Source: an uncultured Collinsella sp.
GTDB lineage: Bacteria > Actinomycetota > Coriobacteriia > Coriobacteriales > Coriobacteriaceae
Direction of reading: 5' to 3'
DNA: 30,741 bases
Assembly (NCBI GenBank): GCA_900542085.1
Contig: UQMK01000024.1
Coordinates: 1-30,741 of the forward strand
In this document: one piece after another, positions 6,774 to 13,967 of the stretch
Numbering within the stretch: the stretch's first letter is position 1
How the letters are laid out: each line of letters starts with the position of its first letter
The notes under the pieces: model-generated
What the model was told of the DNA's origin: nothing
Database searches by the model: none
The model's input: the letters and a program-made list of their open reading frames with translations, nothing else
Position numbers and translations under genes: made by a program

Positions 6774-7101
6774 GGCGACTCCTTTGCATTTGGTGAATCC
6801 GCTCCATTGTAATGGCGCAACCTCGGCGCGTCGTGCGCGCGGGGTGCCGAAATCGATCGGAAAGGCTGCGCGGTGCGCGGTGTGGCCTCGCTTGCTCTCA
6901 AAACCTGTACATCAGCCTCCAAAAGCTGCAAATAATGACATGTTTGGAGGCTGATGTACATGTTTGGCTGAGGCGGTGGGGTGTCGGCTTCTTGCGGACA
7001 AGGAAAATCGCGCTCATCGCGCTCCGCCACATCCACGCCGCCCGCGATGTGTTAGCGTTTGGATGAACAAAACGAGCCCACGCGGAAAGGAGCCGGACCG
7101 T
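6774..7101. other. Intergenic region between divergent PHP and LarC-like genes
   Basis: This is a divergent promoter region of 328 bp. Its main content is the 23-bp inverted repeat at 6901-6965 (separate entry). A TACAAT-like -10 element for the PHP gene may lie on the minus strand at 6812-6807, without a clear -35. The remainder shows no gene. Confidence 0.6.
6901..6965. repeat. 23-bp inverted repeat in a divergent promoter region
   Basis: The inner 18 bp are a perfect inverted repeat: tgtacatcagcctccaaa (6906-6923) and tttggaggctgatgtaca (6943-6960), with a 19-base loop. With one mismatch the arms extend to 6901 and 6965. The right side also contains the 10-mer acatgtttgg twice, exactly 20 bp apart (6938-6947 and 6958-6967). 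No T-tract follows on either strand, which argues against a terminator. It could be an operator or an inserted palindromic repeat. Confidence 0.75.
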
Positions 7102-7587
7102 ATGCCATGCGATAGCAAATCCCCGCTGTCCCGCGAGACCGATGCGCCAGAGACCATCGTCAAGCTGGAATGCGATATCGACGACGCGTCGCCCGAGGTG
7201 CTTGCCTACGCCGCCGACCGCCTGCGCGAGGCCGGCGCGCGCGAGGCGCACTGGCTGCCCCTCTATTGCAAGAAGGGCCGTCCCGGCTGGCAGTTGCAGG
7301 TAATCTGTACCCACGAGGATATCGAGCGCCTGCAGACGATTATCTTTTTGGAAACCACGACCAATGCCATCCGCCGCCAGGTCATGGAGCGCGTTTGCCT
7401 GCCACGCCGCTTTGAGCGCGTAACGACGCCATGGGGCGAGGTGTCCGTCAAGGTGGCCACCCTGCCCGACGGCAGCGAGCGCGCGGCGCCCGAGTACGAA
7501 GACTGCGCCCGTCTTGCCCGTGAGCACGACGTACCGCTCCAGCGCGTGATGCAGGCGGCCCAGAGCGCGGCGCTGCGATTTGAATAA
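7102..7587 (+). CDS. Stand-alone LarC C-terminal-domain protein (DUF111 family)
   Basis: The 161-residue protein matches the C-terminal half of LarC, the cyclometallase that inserts nickel into the pincer cofactor of lactate racemase. Seen motifs are VKLECDIDDASPEVLAYAADRL, the CKKGRPGWQLQVIC strand, IIFLETTTNAIR, RRFERVTTPWGEVSVKV and APEYEDCARLA. Full LarC is about 400 residues; the N-terminal LarC1 part is absent here and no LarC1-like frame precedes it. ATG 7102 is chosen for the AAAGGAG at 7086-7092; the upstream in-frame extension has no homology. Other lar genes (larA, larB, larE) are not in the window, so nickel handling is a family-based guess. It is followed by a YfcE-type phosphoesterase 58 nt downstream. 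Confidence 0.75.
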   Translation: MPCDSKSPLSRETDAPETIVKLECDIDDASPEVLAYAADRLREAGAREAHWLPLYCKKGRPGWQLQVICTHEDIERLQTIIFLETTTNAIRRQVMERVCLPRRFERVTTPWGEVSVKVATLPDGSERAAPEYEDCARLAREHDVPLQRVMQAAQSAALRFE

Positions 7588-7645
7588 CAAGATCGTGCGG
7601 CGCGCCGCGACCGGCTCCGTCAACTCCATCCCGAAAGGATCCCTC

Positions 7646-8194
7646 ATGAAATACCTCATCGCCTCTGACATTCACGGCTCGGCATATTGGACCGAGCGCC
7701 TCTGCTCCGCCATCGAGTCCGAGCAGCCCGACCGCATCGTCCTGCTGGGCGACCTGCTCTATCACGGTCCGCGTAACGACCTGCCGCGCGATTACGCTCC
7801 CAAGCGTGTGATTCCGCTGCTCAATGCCCTGGCCGACCGCATCATCGCGGTGCGCGGCAACTGTGACGCCGAGGTCGACCAGATGGTGCTCGATTTCCCG
7901 GTCATGGCCGACTACGCCACGCTGTTTGACGAGACCGGCCGTGAGCTGTTCCTGACGCACGGCCACGTCTTTGGCGCCGGCATGCACAACAGCGTCGACC
8001 ACGCGCCCGCGCTGCCCGAGGGCTCCGCGCTCGTCTACGGCCATACGCACATCAAGGTTAACGAGGCAAGCGCCGCGCACCCGGGCCTGTGGCTCTTCAA
8101 TCCCGGCAGCGTGAGCATTCCCAAGGACGGTACGCACAGCTACGGCATCTACGAGGGCGGCGCGTTCCGTCACGTGGTCCTGGAGGAGGAATAA
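7646..8194 (+). CDS. yfcE: YfcE/MJ0936-type metallophosphoesterase
   Basis: A 182-residue calcineurin-like phosphodiesterase. The metal-site motifs are in order: ASDIHGS at the N-terminus, LLGDLLYHGPRN, VRGNCDAEVD, LTHGHVFG and YGHTHIKV, ending with FNPGSVSIPK, the YfcE-subfamily signature. E. coli YfcE hydrolyses phosphodiester bonds in vitro and its physiological substrate is unknown. ATG 7646 has CCGAAAGGAT upstream. The stop is 2 nt before the mazG start, so the two are probably one transcript with the LarC-like gene. Confidence 0.9.
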   Translation: MKYLIASDIHGSAYWTERLCSAIESEQPDRIVLLGDLLYHGPRNDLPRDYAPKRVIPLLNALADRIIAVRGNCDAEVDQMVLDFPVMADYATLFDETGRELFLTHGHVFGAGMHNSVDHAPALPEGSALVYGHTHIKVNEASAAHPGLWLFNPGSVSIPKDGTHSYGIYEGGAFRHVVLEEE

Positions 8195-8196
8195 CC

Positions 8197-9057
8197 ATGG
8201 CGCAGCACATGGCTCAGCAAAATGCCGAGGGTTCGCGCGACCTGTCCACGCTGGTCGACGCGTCGGCCGAGCTGCAGCATCTGGTGCAGACTATCTGGCG
8301 TCTGCGTCAGCCCGATGGCTGCCCGTGGGATCGCGAGCAGACGCATCAGAGCATTGGCAAGAACATGATCGAGGAAGCCTACGAGGCGCTCGATTGCATC
8401 GAGGCCGATGATGCCACGCATCTGCGCGAGGAGCTCGGCGACGTGCTCATGCAGGTAGTACTGCATGCGCAGATTGCGGCGGACGCCGGCGAGTTTACGC
8501 TGGCCGACGTGGCGCGCGATATCGACGCCAAGCTCATCCGCCGCCACCCACACGTGTTTGGCGATGCGGACGCCGAGAGCTCCGACGAGGTGCTCAAGAT
8601 TTGGGATGAGGTCAAGCTTGCCGAGAAGGTTGCCAAGGACAAGGCCGTGGCAGCGGGCGAAGCTGCGCCCGAGGGTCTGCTCGACGGCGTGCCCACGCAT
8701 CTGCCGGCGCTGATGCAGGCGCAGAAGGTGTCGCGCAAGGCGGCTGCCGTGGGCTTTGAGTGGGAGACGGTCCAGGATGTGTGGGACGAGGTCGCCGAGG
8801 AGCGTGCCGAGTTTGAGGCCGAGGCTCCCGGAACGCCCGAGCGCGAGATGGAGTTTGGCGACCTGCTCTTTGCCCTGGTCAACGTTGCGCGCAAAGAGGG
8901 CATCGACGCCGAGAGCGCCCTGCGTGCCAGCACGGCAAAGTTCCGCCGCCGCTGGGCCGCGATGGAGCAGATGGCGGCCGATGCCCATGTTGATCTTGCC
9001 GAGCTTTCGACCCACGGCCTCAACGACCTCTGGGATGCCGCCAAGGCAGAGGAGTAA
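8197..9057 (+). CDS. mazG: Nucleoside triphosphate pyrophosphohydrolase MazG
   Basis: MazG hydrolyses (d)NTPs to the monophosphate plus pyrophosphate as a house-cleaning enzyme. The 286-residue protein has the two-domain layout. The N-terminal domain shows CPWDREQTHQS, the EEAYEALDCIE helix and ELGDVLMQVVLHAQIA, with the ExxE...ExxD metal ligands. The second domain carries RKAAAVGFEW, EVAEERAEFEAE and EFGDLLFALVNVAR. ATG 8197 follows TGGAGGAGGA. An in-frame extension into yfcE is not needed. A strong terminator follows. The position directly upstream of eno is a common actinobacterial arrangement. Confidence 0.95.
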   Translation: MAQHMAQQNAEGSRDLSTLVDASAELQHLVQTIWRLRQPDGCPWDREQTHQSIGKNMIEEAYEALDCIEADDATHLREELGDVLMQVVLHAQIAADAGEFTLADVARDIDAKLIRRHPHVFGDADAESSDEVLKIWDEVKLAEKVAKDKAVAAGEAAPEGLLDGVPTHLPALMQAQKVSRKAAAVGFEWETVQDVWDEVAEERAEFEAEAPGTPEREMEFGDLLFALVNVARKEGIDAESALRASTAKFRRRWAAMEQMAADAHVDLAELSTHGLNDLWDAAKAEE

Positions 9058-9061
9058 GACT

Positions 9062-9107
9062 GCGGGAACGACGGGCTGACACGCCTTATCGTTCCCGCTA
9101 ATTTTTT
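9062..9107 (+). terminator. Rho-independent terminator after mazG
   Basis: A perfect 10-bp stem, gcgggaacga (9062-9071) with tcgttcccgc (9089-9098), is followed by taatttttt. It ends the larC-like/yfcE/mazG transcript and isolates it from the eno promoter just downstream. Confidence 0.92.
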
Positions 9108-9116
9108 GAAAAACAA

Positions 9117-9146
9117 TTGTATCCCTCGGCTAACTTAGGGCATAAT
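9117..9146 (+). promoter_or_regulatory. Probable housekeeping promoter of eno
   Basis: TTGTAT (9117-9122) and CATAAT (9141-9146) are separated by 18 bp. The predicted start leaves an untranslated leader of about 95 nt before the enolase ATG. Confidence 0.6.
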
Positions 9147-9247
9147 GCAAAAAGTGCGACAAGGCTAACTTGCAAACCAAAGCGCCACATTGGCGCAATG
9201 CCGTGTCGCCAATCATTCAACCCGTTTCCAAGTGAGAGGGAGACAAC

Positions 9248-10537
9248 ATGAGCGATATTTTGGATGTCTACGGTCGCGAGGTGCTCGACAGCCGCGGAAA
9301 CCCCACCGTCGAGGTCGAGGTCGTGCTCGAGGACGGCAGCTTCGGCCGCGCGATGGTGCCTTCGGGCGCTTCGACCGGTGCTTTCGAAGCTTGCGAGTTG
9401 CGCGACGGCGACAAGGGTCGTTACTTGGGCAAGGGCGTTTCGCAGGCCGTCGAGCATGTCAACAACGAGTGCGCCAATGCCGTCGTGGGCCTCGATGCCT
9501 TCGATCAGCGTGCCGTTGACGCTGCACTGATTGCCGCCGACGGCACGCCCAACAAAACCAAGCTCGGCGCCAACGCCATTCTGGGCGTATCGTTGGCCGT
9601 TGCCCGCGCTGCGGCAGAGTCGGCGGGCCTGTCGCTGTACCAGTATCTGGGCGGCGTTAACGCCCACCTGCTGCCCACGCCCATGATGAACATCCTCAAC
9701 GGCGGCGTGCATGCCGACAACAACGTTGACTTCCAGGAGTTCATGATTATGCCCGTGGGTGCTCCGAGCTTTGCCGAGGGCCTGCGCTGGTGCGCCGAGG
9801 TCTACCACACCCTCAAGGGCGTGTTGCACGAGGCCGACCTGGGCGGCGGCGTGGGCGACGAGGGCGGCTTCGCGCCCAATCTCAAGACCAACGCCGAGCC
9901 GTTCGAGTACATTACCAAGGCCGTGGAGAAGGCTGGCTTTAAGCCCGGCGTCGACTTCATGTACGCCATGGATCCGGCATCGACCGAGTTCTACAACGCC
10001 GAGACCGGCATGTACGAGCTCAAGGGCGAGGGCGTTGAGTACACGAGCGCTCAGATGGTCGATTACTGGGAGAAGCTTGTCGACACCTATCCCATCATCT
10101 CCATCGAGGATGGTATGGCAGAGGAGGACTGGGACGGCTGGGTTGAGCTTACCCGTCGCATTGGCAATAAGGTGCAGCTCGTAGGCGACGACCTGTTCGT
10201 CACCAACACCGAGCGCCTCAAGAAGGGCATCGAGCTGGGCGCCGCCAACGCGATTCTGGTCAAGGTCAACCAGATCGGCACGCTCACTGAGTCGCTCGAG
10301 GCTATCGAGACTGCCAAGGAGGCCGGCTACGCTTGCATCGTGAGCCACCGTTCCGGCGAGACCGAGGACTCCACGATCGCCGACCTGGTCGTGGGCGTCA
10401 ACGCCGGCCAGATCAAGTCGGGCGCCCCGTGCCGCAGCGACCGCATTGCCAAGTACAACCAGCTCATCCGCATCGAGGACGAGCTCGAGGGCAGCGCGCA
10501 TTACGCCGGCAAGTCGGCGTTCTACAACATTCGCTAA
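9248..10537 (+). CDS. eno: Enolase (phosphopyruvate hydratase)
   Basis: Enolase interconverts 2-phosphoglycerate and phosphoenolpyruvate in glycolysis and is often part of the RNA degradosome. The 429-residue length is standard. Motifs are LDSRGNPTVEVEV, the mobile loop MVPSGASTGAFEA, NILNGGVHADNNVDFQEFMI, GDEGGFAPNL with catalytic Glu, and magnesium ligands in AMDPAS, SIEDGMAEEDW and LVGDDLFVTN. The catalytic Lys lies in ILVKVNQIGT, and SHRSGETEDSTIADL is also present. The usual ATNAGQIKTG is VGVNAGQIKSGAPC here, a conservative variant. The ribosome-binding site is GAGAGGGAG at 9233-9241. It is transcribed from its own promoter and ended by a terminator. Confidence 0.98.
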   Translation: MSDILDVYGREVLDSRGNPTVEVEVVLEDGSFGRAMVPSGASTGAFEACELRDGDKGRYLGKGVSQAVEHVNNECANAVVGLDAFDQRAVDAALIAADGTPNKTKLGANAILGVSLAVARAAAESAGLSLYQYLGGVNAHLLPTPMMNILNGGVHADNNVDFQEFMIMPVGAPSFAEGLRWCAEVYHTLKGVLHEADLGGGVGDEGGFAPNLKTNAEPFEYITKAVEKAGFKPGVDFMYAMDPASTEFYNAETGMYELKGEGVEYTSAQMVDYWEKLVDTYPIISIEDGMAEEDWDGWVELTRRIGNKVQLVGDDLFVTNTERLKKGIELGAANAILVKVNQIGTLTESLEAIETAKEAGYACIVSHRSGETEDSTIADLVVGVNAGQIKSGAPCRSDRIAKYNQLIRIEDELEGSAHYAGKSAFYNIR

Positions 10538-10609
10538 ACGGGCGAATTTGGCGAGGGGGAGGCTGACTCGGTTCCTCCCCGCCTTGGCTGGATGCCGCAA
10601 AGAACTATG

Positions 10610-10642
10610 GGCGCTGGGCCATACGGCTCAGCGCCTTTTTTA
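10610..10642 (+). terminator. Rho-independent terminator after eno
   Basis: Stem ggcgctgggc (10610-10619) with gctcagcgcc (10626-10635), one G-U pair, loop of six bases, followed by six Ts. A weaker GC-rich hairpin lies just upstream around 10551-10582. Confidence 0.9.
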
Positions 10643-10732
10643 TGTCGAGCAAAGGCTGGCGAAGGCGGCGCGGGCGCTCGTGCTATAACTAAAGGACTTA
10701 GCGCAAACAAACCTCAACCGCACAAGGCGCAC

Positions 10733-11494
10733 ATGGATCAGATTTACGACAACAGGTACTATTCCGCCGGTTCGCGTGAGCCGTCGCCTCGTCGTGCGCG
10801 TACCGCACAGCTTGGCGGGTCTGGTTATGCTGGTGCTGATCGCTCCAGGTATAGCTCGCTGGCGACTTCGCATCCCAATGCTCAGCCAAATAGTTCCTCG
10901 GATAGTCCGGTGCGCCCATCGCGTTCCAAGCATGCGTCGCGCCCTTCGACCCAGGCGTCCGACAAGCCGCGCCGTCCCTCAAGCCGTCTTTCCGGCTCGG
11001 ACTTTATGCACTACGCCAACGACAACGCAGCGGTCAAGGCAATTTACGACTTTACCCACGGTCCTCAGCGAGGGCTGTTTATCGGTATTGTCGTCGCCCT
11101 GGTGCTCGTGAGCCTGTACTTTCCCATGCGCGACCTCTACGTTGCCAAACGCTCGAGCGATATCTTGGCCAAGCAGGTCGAGATTCGCCAGCAGTACAAC
11201 GACGAGCTGCAGAAAAGCGTCGACAAGCTGCTCTCAGAGGAGGGCATTAAGGACGCGGCATCCGAGGACTTGGGCCTGGTGATGCCCGGCGAGAAGAGAA
11301 TTGAAGTGCAGGGCCTGGACGACGATTCGGATTCGTCTTCGAGCAAGAAGTCGTCGAACGCCAAGAAGGCCAGCGAAGTTGCCAAGGAAATCGAAGACGT
11401 CGGTAAGGACGCGCCGTGGTACATCCAGGCGCTCGACATGCTGTTTGGGTTTAACGGTGTCGAGGGCCAGACGGTCGTGTCCAACGGCAAATAG
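10733..11494 (+). CDS. FtsB/DivIC-like septum formation initiator protein
   Basis: A 253-residue bitopic membrane protein of the septum-initiator family, which bridges FtsL and FtsQ/DivIB in the divisome. Residues 1-~95 are a hydrophilic Ser/Pro/Arg-rich, probably disordered cytoplasmic tail. One membrane segment (residues ~123-140, LFIGIVVALVLVSLYF) is followed by a coiled-coil (AKQVEIRQQYNDELQKSVDKL) and the family's closing motif ASEDLGLVMPGEKRI. The C-terminus adds an acidic/serine/lysine-rich stretch not found in short FtsB proteins. The ATG 10733 start fits the MDQIYDNRYYS opening; the Shine-Dalgarno (aaggcgc) is weak. A TATAAC box at 10684-10689 may be its -10. Its place between eno and ppx/gppA is typical of actinobacteria, although the DUF501 gene usually found there is missing. 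Confidence 0.82.
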   Translation: MDQIYDNRYYSAGSREPSPRRARTAQLGGSGYAGADRSRYSSLATSHPNAQPNSSSDSPVRPSRSKHASRPSTQASDKPRRPSSRLSGSDFMHYANDNAAVKAIYDFTHGPQRGLFIGIVVALVLVSLYFPMRDLYVAKRSSDILAKQVEIRQQYNDELQKSVDKLLSEEGIKDAASEDLGLVMPGEKRIEVQGLDDDSDSSSSKKSSNAKKASEVAKEIEDVGKDAPWYIQALDMLFGFNGVEGQTVVSNGK

Positions 11495-11514
11495 CGCCCG
11501 GAGGGGAGCCTGCA

Positions 11515-12516
11515 ATGGCAGATTGCAAACGCTATAAGGTAGCCGCGATCGACCTGGGAACAGTGTCGTCGCGACTGGTGTTAGCGCAGGTCGAGGCCGG
11601 GGCGATCGTGGAATCGTCCAAGCATACCGAGATCACCGACTTGGGCGAGGGCGTGGACGCGACGGGCCGCTTTTGCGAGGCGGCCGTTGAGCGCGTGCTC
11701 GCCGCATGCCGCATGTTTGTGGACGAGGCACGTGCCTTTGGGGCCGCGTGCATCTGCACCACATGCACGAGCGCCGCGCGCGACGCGTCCAATGCCGCGC
11801 TGCTGCTGGACGGCCTGCGCGATCTGGGGCTTGAGCCACAGGTGATTCCGGGCGAGGTCGAGGCGCGCCTGACGTTTTTTGGCGTGGCGCACGACTTTGC
11901 TGGCGAGCGCATCATTGTTGCCGATTCGGGCGGCGGATCCACGGAGCTCGCGACGGGTGTCTATGCGCCGGAGCGTGGGGTCTTTGCGCTGGAGGGCACG
12001 CGTTCGCTGGACATCGGTTGTCGCCGCGTGACGGAGCGGTTCTTCTCGGCGCTGCCGCCTGCGGACGGCGAGCTTGCTGCCGCTGCCGCGTGGGCAGGTG
12101 AGCAGTTCGCCGCCTATTTTGAAGGCCTGCCCAGCGACTTTGAGCGCGCCGAACGCCTGGTCGCCGTGGGCGGCACCGTCACCACGCTCGTGGCGCTCGT
12201 TCATAAGCTGGAACCGTACGATTCGAGCTTTGTGCACCTGCGCGAGCTTTCGCTGGATCAGGTTTCGGCCGCTATCGAGCGCATGTCTGTGTTGGATGCG
12301 GACGGCATCGCCGTTCTACCGGGTGTACAGCCCAAACGCGCGGGCGTGATCTTGGCGGGCGCCGTGGTGATCCACGAGCTCATGCGAGCCGGCGGCTACA
12401 AGACGCTCACTGTAAGCGAGAACAGCCTACTCGCCGGCATGGCCGCCACCATCAACGAGGTTCTCGACGGTGCGACCCCCACCATCGGCTGGACCCCGAG
12501 CCTGAGCGCCCTTTAA
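11515..12516 (+). CDS. Ppx/GppA-family phosphatase
   Basis: An ASKHA-fold phosphatase of the exopolyphosphatase / pppGpp phosphohydrolase family, 333 residues, the short two-domain actinobacterial form. Motifs are the phosphate-1 loop AAIDLGTVSSRLVLAQ, CTTCTSAARDASN, the phosphate-2 loop VADSGGGSTELA, the SLDIGCRRVTERF segment, and AVGGTVTTLVAL. Whether it acts on polyphosphate or on guanosine pentaphosphate cannot be told from sequence. The canonical N-S of the first loop (DIGTNS) reads DLGTVS here, a deviation at a usually conserved position. The ribosome-binding site is GGAGGGGAG at 11500-11508. The start is 20 nt after the ftsB-like stop, so the two are probably cotranscribed. Confidence 0.9.
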   Translation: MADCKRYKVAAIDLGTVSSRLVLAQVEAGAIVESSKHTEITDLGEGVDATGRFCEAAVERVLAACRMFVDEARAFGAACICTTCTSAARDASNAALLLDGLRDLGLEPQVIPGEVEARLTFFGVAHDFAGERIIVADSGGGSTELATGVYAPERGVFALEGTRSLDIGCRRVTERFFSALPPADGELAAAAAWAGEQFAAYFEGLPSDFERAERLVAVGGTVTTLVALVHKLEPYDSSFVHLRELSLDQVSAAIERMSVLDADGIAVLPGVQPKRAGVILAGAVVIHELMRAGGYKTLTVSENSLLAGMAATINEVLDGATPTIGWTPSLSAL

Positions 12517-12529
12517 CCGTCTCCCTCTG

Positions 12530-12596
12530 AGTTGCGGTGAAATAGTTCCTAAATAAGCTGGTAAACGGCCAAAACAGGAACTATTCCACCGCAACT
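12530..12596. repeat. AGTTGCGGTG hairpin, copy 2
   Basis: Arms agttgcggtgaaatagttcct (12530-12550) and aggaactattccaccgcaac plus t (12576-12596) pair at 20 of 21 positions around a 25-base loop. They match the arms of the hairpin at 5782-5848. It lies 14 nt after the ppx/gppA stop. Confidence 0.85.
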
Positions 12597-12601
12597 CAAC
12601 A

Positions 12602-12651
12602 GCCGGCACTTGGGGATGTTCCTTTTCTGCCGGCACCTGGGGACGGTCCTT
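12602..12651 (+). repeat. Tandem 23-bp repeat of the ggggac family
   Basis: Two units begin at 12602 and 12629, each reading gccggcacytgggga followed by a close variant of tgttcctt. They belong to the same ggggac-ttcct sequence type seen at 5491-5522 and 27484-27515. Confidence 0.65.
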
Positions 12652-12711
12652 GGGTTGATATGAGCGGTCGCAAAAGCTATGTCTCAAATTAACTGTTCTG
12701 CAGTTGACGGC

Positions 12712-12755
12712 ATCTAAAAGAAACGAGCCCGCATCCCTGGGGGACACGGGCTCGT
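12712..12755 (-). terminator. Terminator downstream of tRNA-Leu
   Basis: On the minus strand acgagcccg (12755-12747) pairs with cgggctcgt (12731-12723), a perfect 9-bp stem, followed by the T-rich ttcttttag. It lies directly 3' of the tRNA gene. Confidence 0.8.
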
Positions 12756-12765
12756 AAACAATACG

Positions 12766-12850
12766 TGGTAGGGGCGGTGGGACTCGAACCCACAATCCTT
12801 GCGGCGAGAGATTTTAAGTCTCCTGCGTATGCCAATTCCGCCACGCCCCC
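12766..12850 (-). tRNA. tRNA-Leu (anticodon TAA)
   Basis: Read on the minus strand the 85 nt fold as a class II tRNA. The acceptor stem is GGGGGCG with CGCCCCT (closing G-U pair) and the D-arm is GCGG...CGC. The anticodon loop CTTAAAA on the GGAGA/TCTC(T) stem gives anticodon UAA. There is a long variable arm CGCCGCAAGGATT, and the T-arm is GTGGG-TTCGAGT-CCCAC. The 3' end has an A discriminator and an encoded CCA. It decodes UUA (and UUG by wobble). It begins 31 nt after the stop of the upstream minus-strand gene and may share its transcript. Confidence 0.97.
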
Positions 12851-12881
12851 GTGAGACTAGAAGTCTAGCACAAGCCGTCCG

Positions 12882-13505
12882 TTACGCGTTGACGGCCATC
12901 GAGTGTTGCCCCGACTTCTCCAGGAACTCCTGGAACTTGGCTTCGTCGCCCTTGTTCTTGTACTGCAGGGCCAGCAGGTATTCCAGGCGGCAGCTCTTGA
13001 CCTTATCGTCACCGGCCTCCTTGAGCATGCGCTCCAGCTCGGGAATGTCGTTGTGGCGCTTGAGGATCATCGTGTCGTACATCAGCTGGCACTCGTGCGC
13101 GACTGCCTCGGCCTGACCGCCCTCAAAGCCCTTGATCTCGTGTAGCAGCTCCTTGGATTTTTTGCGGTCCTCCTGGCCAACGTAGTAGTTAAAGGCCTTA
13201 ATGACCAGGTCGACACGCTGCATCTTGGGCAGGTTGAGTCCCAGCAGCAGGTCGAACATCTCGCTGGCGTGCTCGTGGTCCTCGCGCAGCAGATAGGAGT
13301 TCAGGCGCAGGTAGTCGCGGTTGTAGCGCGGGTACAGCATGCTGGTGAGTTTGCCGTCGAGCAAACGGTCGAACTCGTCCCACTGCTTGGCGGCCATGAG
13401 CTGCTGCAGGCGTTTAAACGTGGTGCGTTTTTTGACGCTAAAGAACACCGACACGGCGATACAGATGATAACGACGGCGGTCCAGAGTGTGCGGGAATCG
13501 GGCAT
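12882..13505 (-). CDS. Membrane-anchored helical-repeat protein of unknown function
   Basis: I do not recognise a named family. The 207-residue product has one N-terminal membrane segment (residues ~7-23, TAVVIICIAVSVFF), then a basic KKRTTFKR stop-transfer. A cytoplasmic all-alpha region follows with TPR-like helical pairs (KQWDEFDRLLDG, HASEMFDLLLGLNL, KSKELLHEIKGF, LEYLLALQYKNKGDEAKFQEFL). ATG 13505 is preferred because AAGGA lies seven bases upstream; a GTG at 13523 would add six residues but has no ribosome-binding site. Such anchored TPR-like proteins often serve as scaffolds; that is only a structural inference. tRNA-Leu follows on the same strand. Confidence 0.75.
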   Translation of the reverse strand: MPDSRTLWTAVVIICIAVSVFFSVKKRTTFKRLQQLMAAKQWDEFDRLLDGKLTSMLYPRYNRDYLRLNSYLLREDHEHASEMFDLLLGLNLPKMQRVDLVIKAFNYYVGQEDRKKSKELLHEIKGFEGGQAEAVAHECQLMYDTMILKRHNDIPELERMLKEAGDDKVKSCRLEYLLALQYKNKGDEAKFQEFLEKSGQHSMAVNA

Positions 13506-13539
13506 ATTAGGGTCCTTAGTCACTCATAAAGCGAGCGGT

Positions 13540-13568
13540 ATGACAACACGTACTGGATGTATTATACG
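13540..13568 (+). promoter_or_regulatory. Possible promoter of the PTS IIB gene
   Basis: ATGACA (13540-13545) and TATACG (13563-13568) are spaced by 17 bp, about 95 bp upstream of the start codon at 13669. The -10 hexamer is imperfect, so confidence is limited. Confidence 0.4.
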
Positions 13569-13668
13569 CAGTGCGCAAGCAAACTGGCATAAAAGCTCAT
13601 CGAGGCCGAGTGGCATCGCTCGCTGCGGTACACTTACCTAAAGTAAACCATGAAGGGAGACATTACCT

Positions 13669-13956
13669 ATGAAGAAGATCGTTTTGGCTTGCGGTGCTGG
13701 CGCTGCTACTTCCACGCTCGTTGCCCAGAAGGTCGCCACCCTGCTCGACGCCAACGGTTACGCCGACAAGTATGAGATCGTGCAGTGCGCCATCTCCGAG
13801 GCCAAGGATTACTGCGATGAGGGTGCTGACCTGCTGATCGCCACCACCGTTGCCCCCGAGGGCCTCACCTGCCCGTACGTGAGCGGCGTGCCCTTCATGA
13901 CTGGCATGAACCGCGTCGCTGCCGAGAAGGCCGTCCTCGACGTCATGGCTCAGTAG
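13669..13956 (+). CDS. PTS IIB protein, galactitol-type, without partner subunits
   Basis: A 95-residue cytoplasmic phosphocarrier of the PTS IIB lactose/galactitol fold. KKIVLACGAGAATSTLVAQKV holds the phosphorylated cysteine (Cys8) in the P-loop, followed by GYADKYEIVQCAISEAK, the GADLLIATTV strand and GVPFMTGMN. In a full system IIB receives phosphate from IIA and passes it to the sugar bound by IIC. No IIA or IIC gene lies within the window, so it either pairs with distant subunits or has a regulatory role. The ribosome-binding site is GAAGGGAG at 13651-13658. A VOC-fold gene starts 11 nt after its stop and a terminator follows that gene, so the two form a compact bicistronic unit. Confidence 0.85.
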   Translation: MKKIVLACGAGAATSTLVAQKVATLLDANGYADKYEIVQCAISEAKDYCDEGADLLIATTVAPEGLTCPYVSGVPFMTGMNRVAAEKAVLDVMAQ

Positions 13957-13967
13957 GCGCTGCCTGT

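Noticed and set aside
6964..7101. LarC1 part upstream of the LarC2-like gene, joined by programmed frameshift
   Set aside because: No LarC1 motifs in any upstream frame; the region is the divergent promoter with an inverted repeat.
9098..10600. A 500-codon minus-strand open frame opposite enolase
   Set aside because: Antisense shadow of a highly conserved gene; its start region runs over the eno terminator area and it has no family features.
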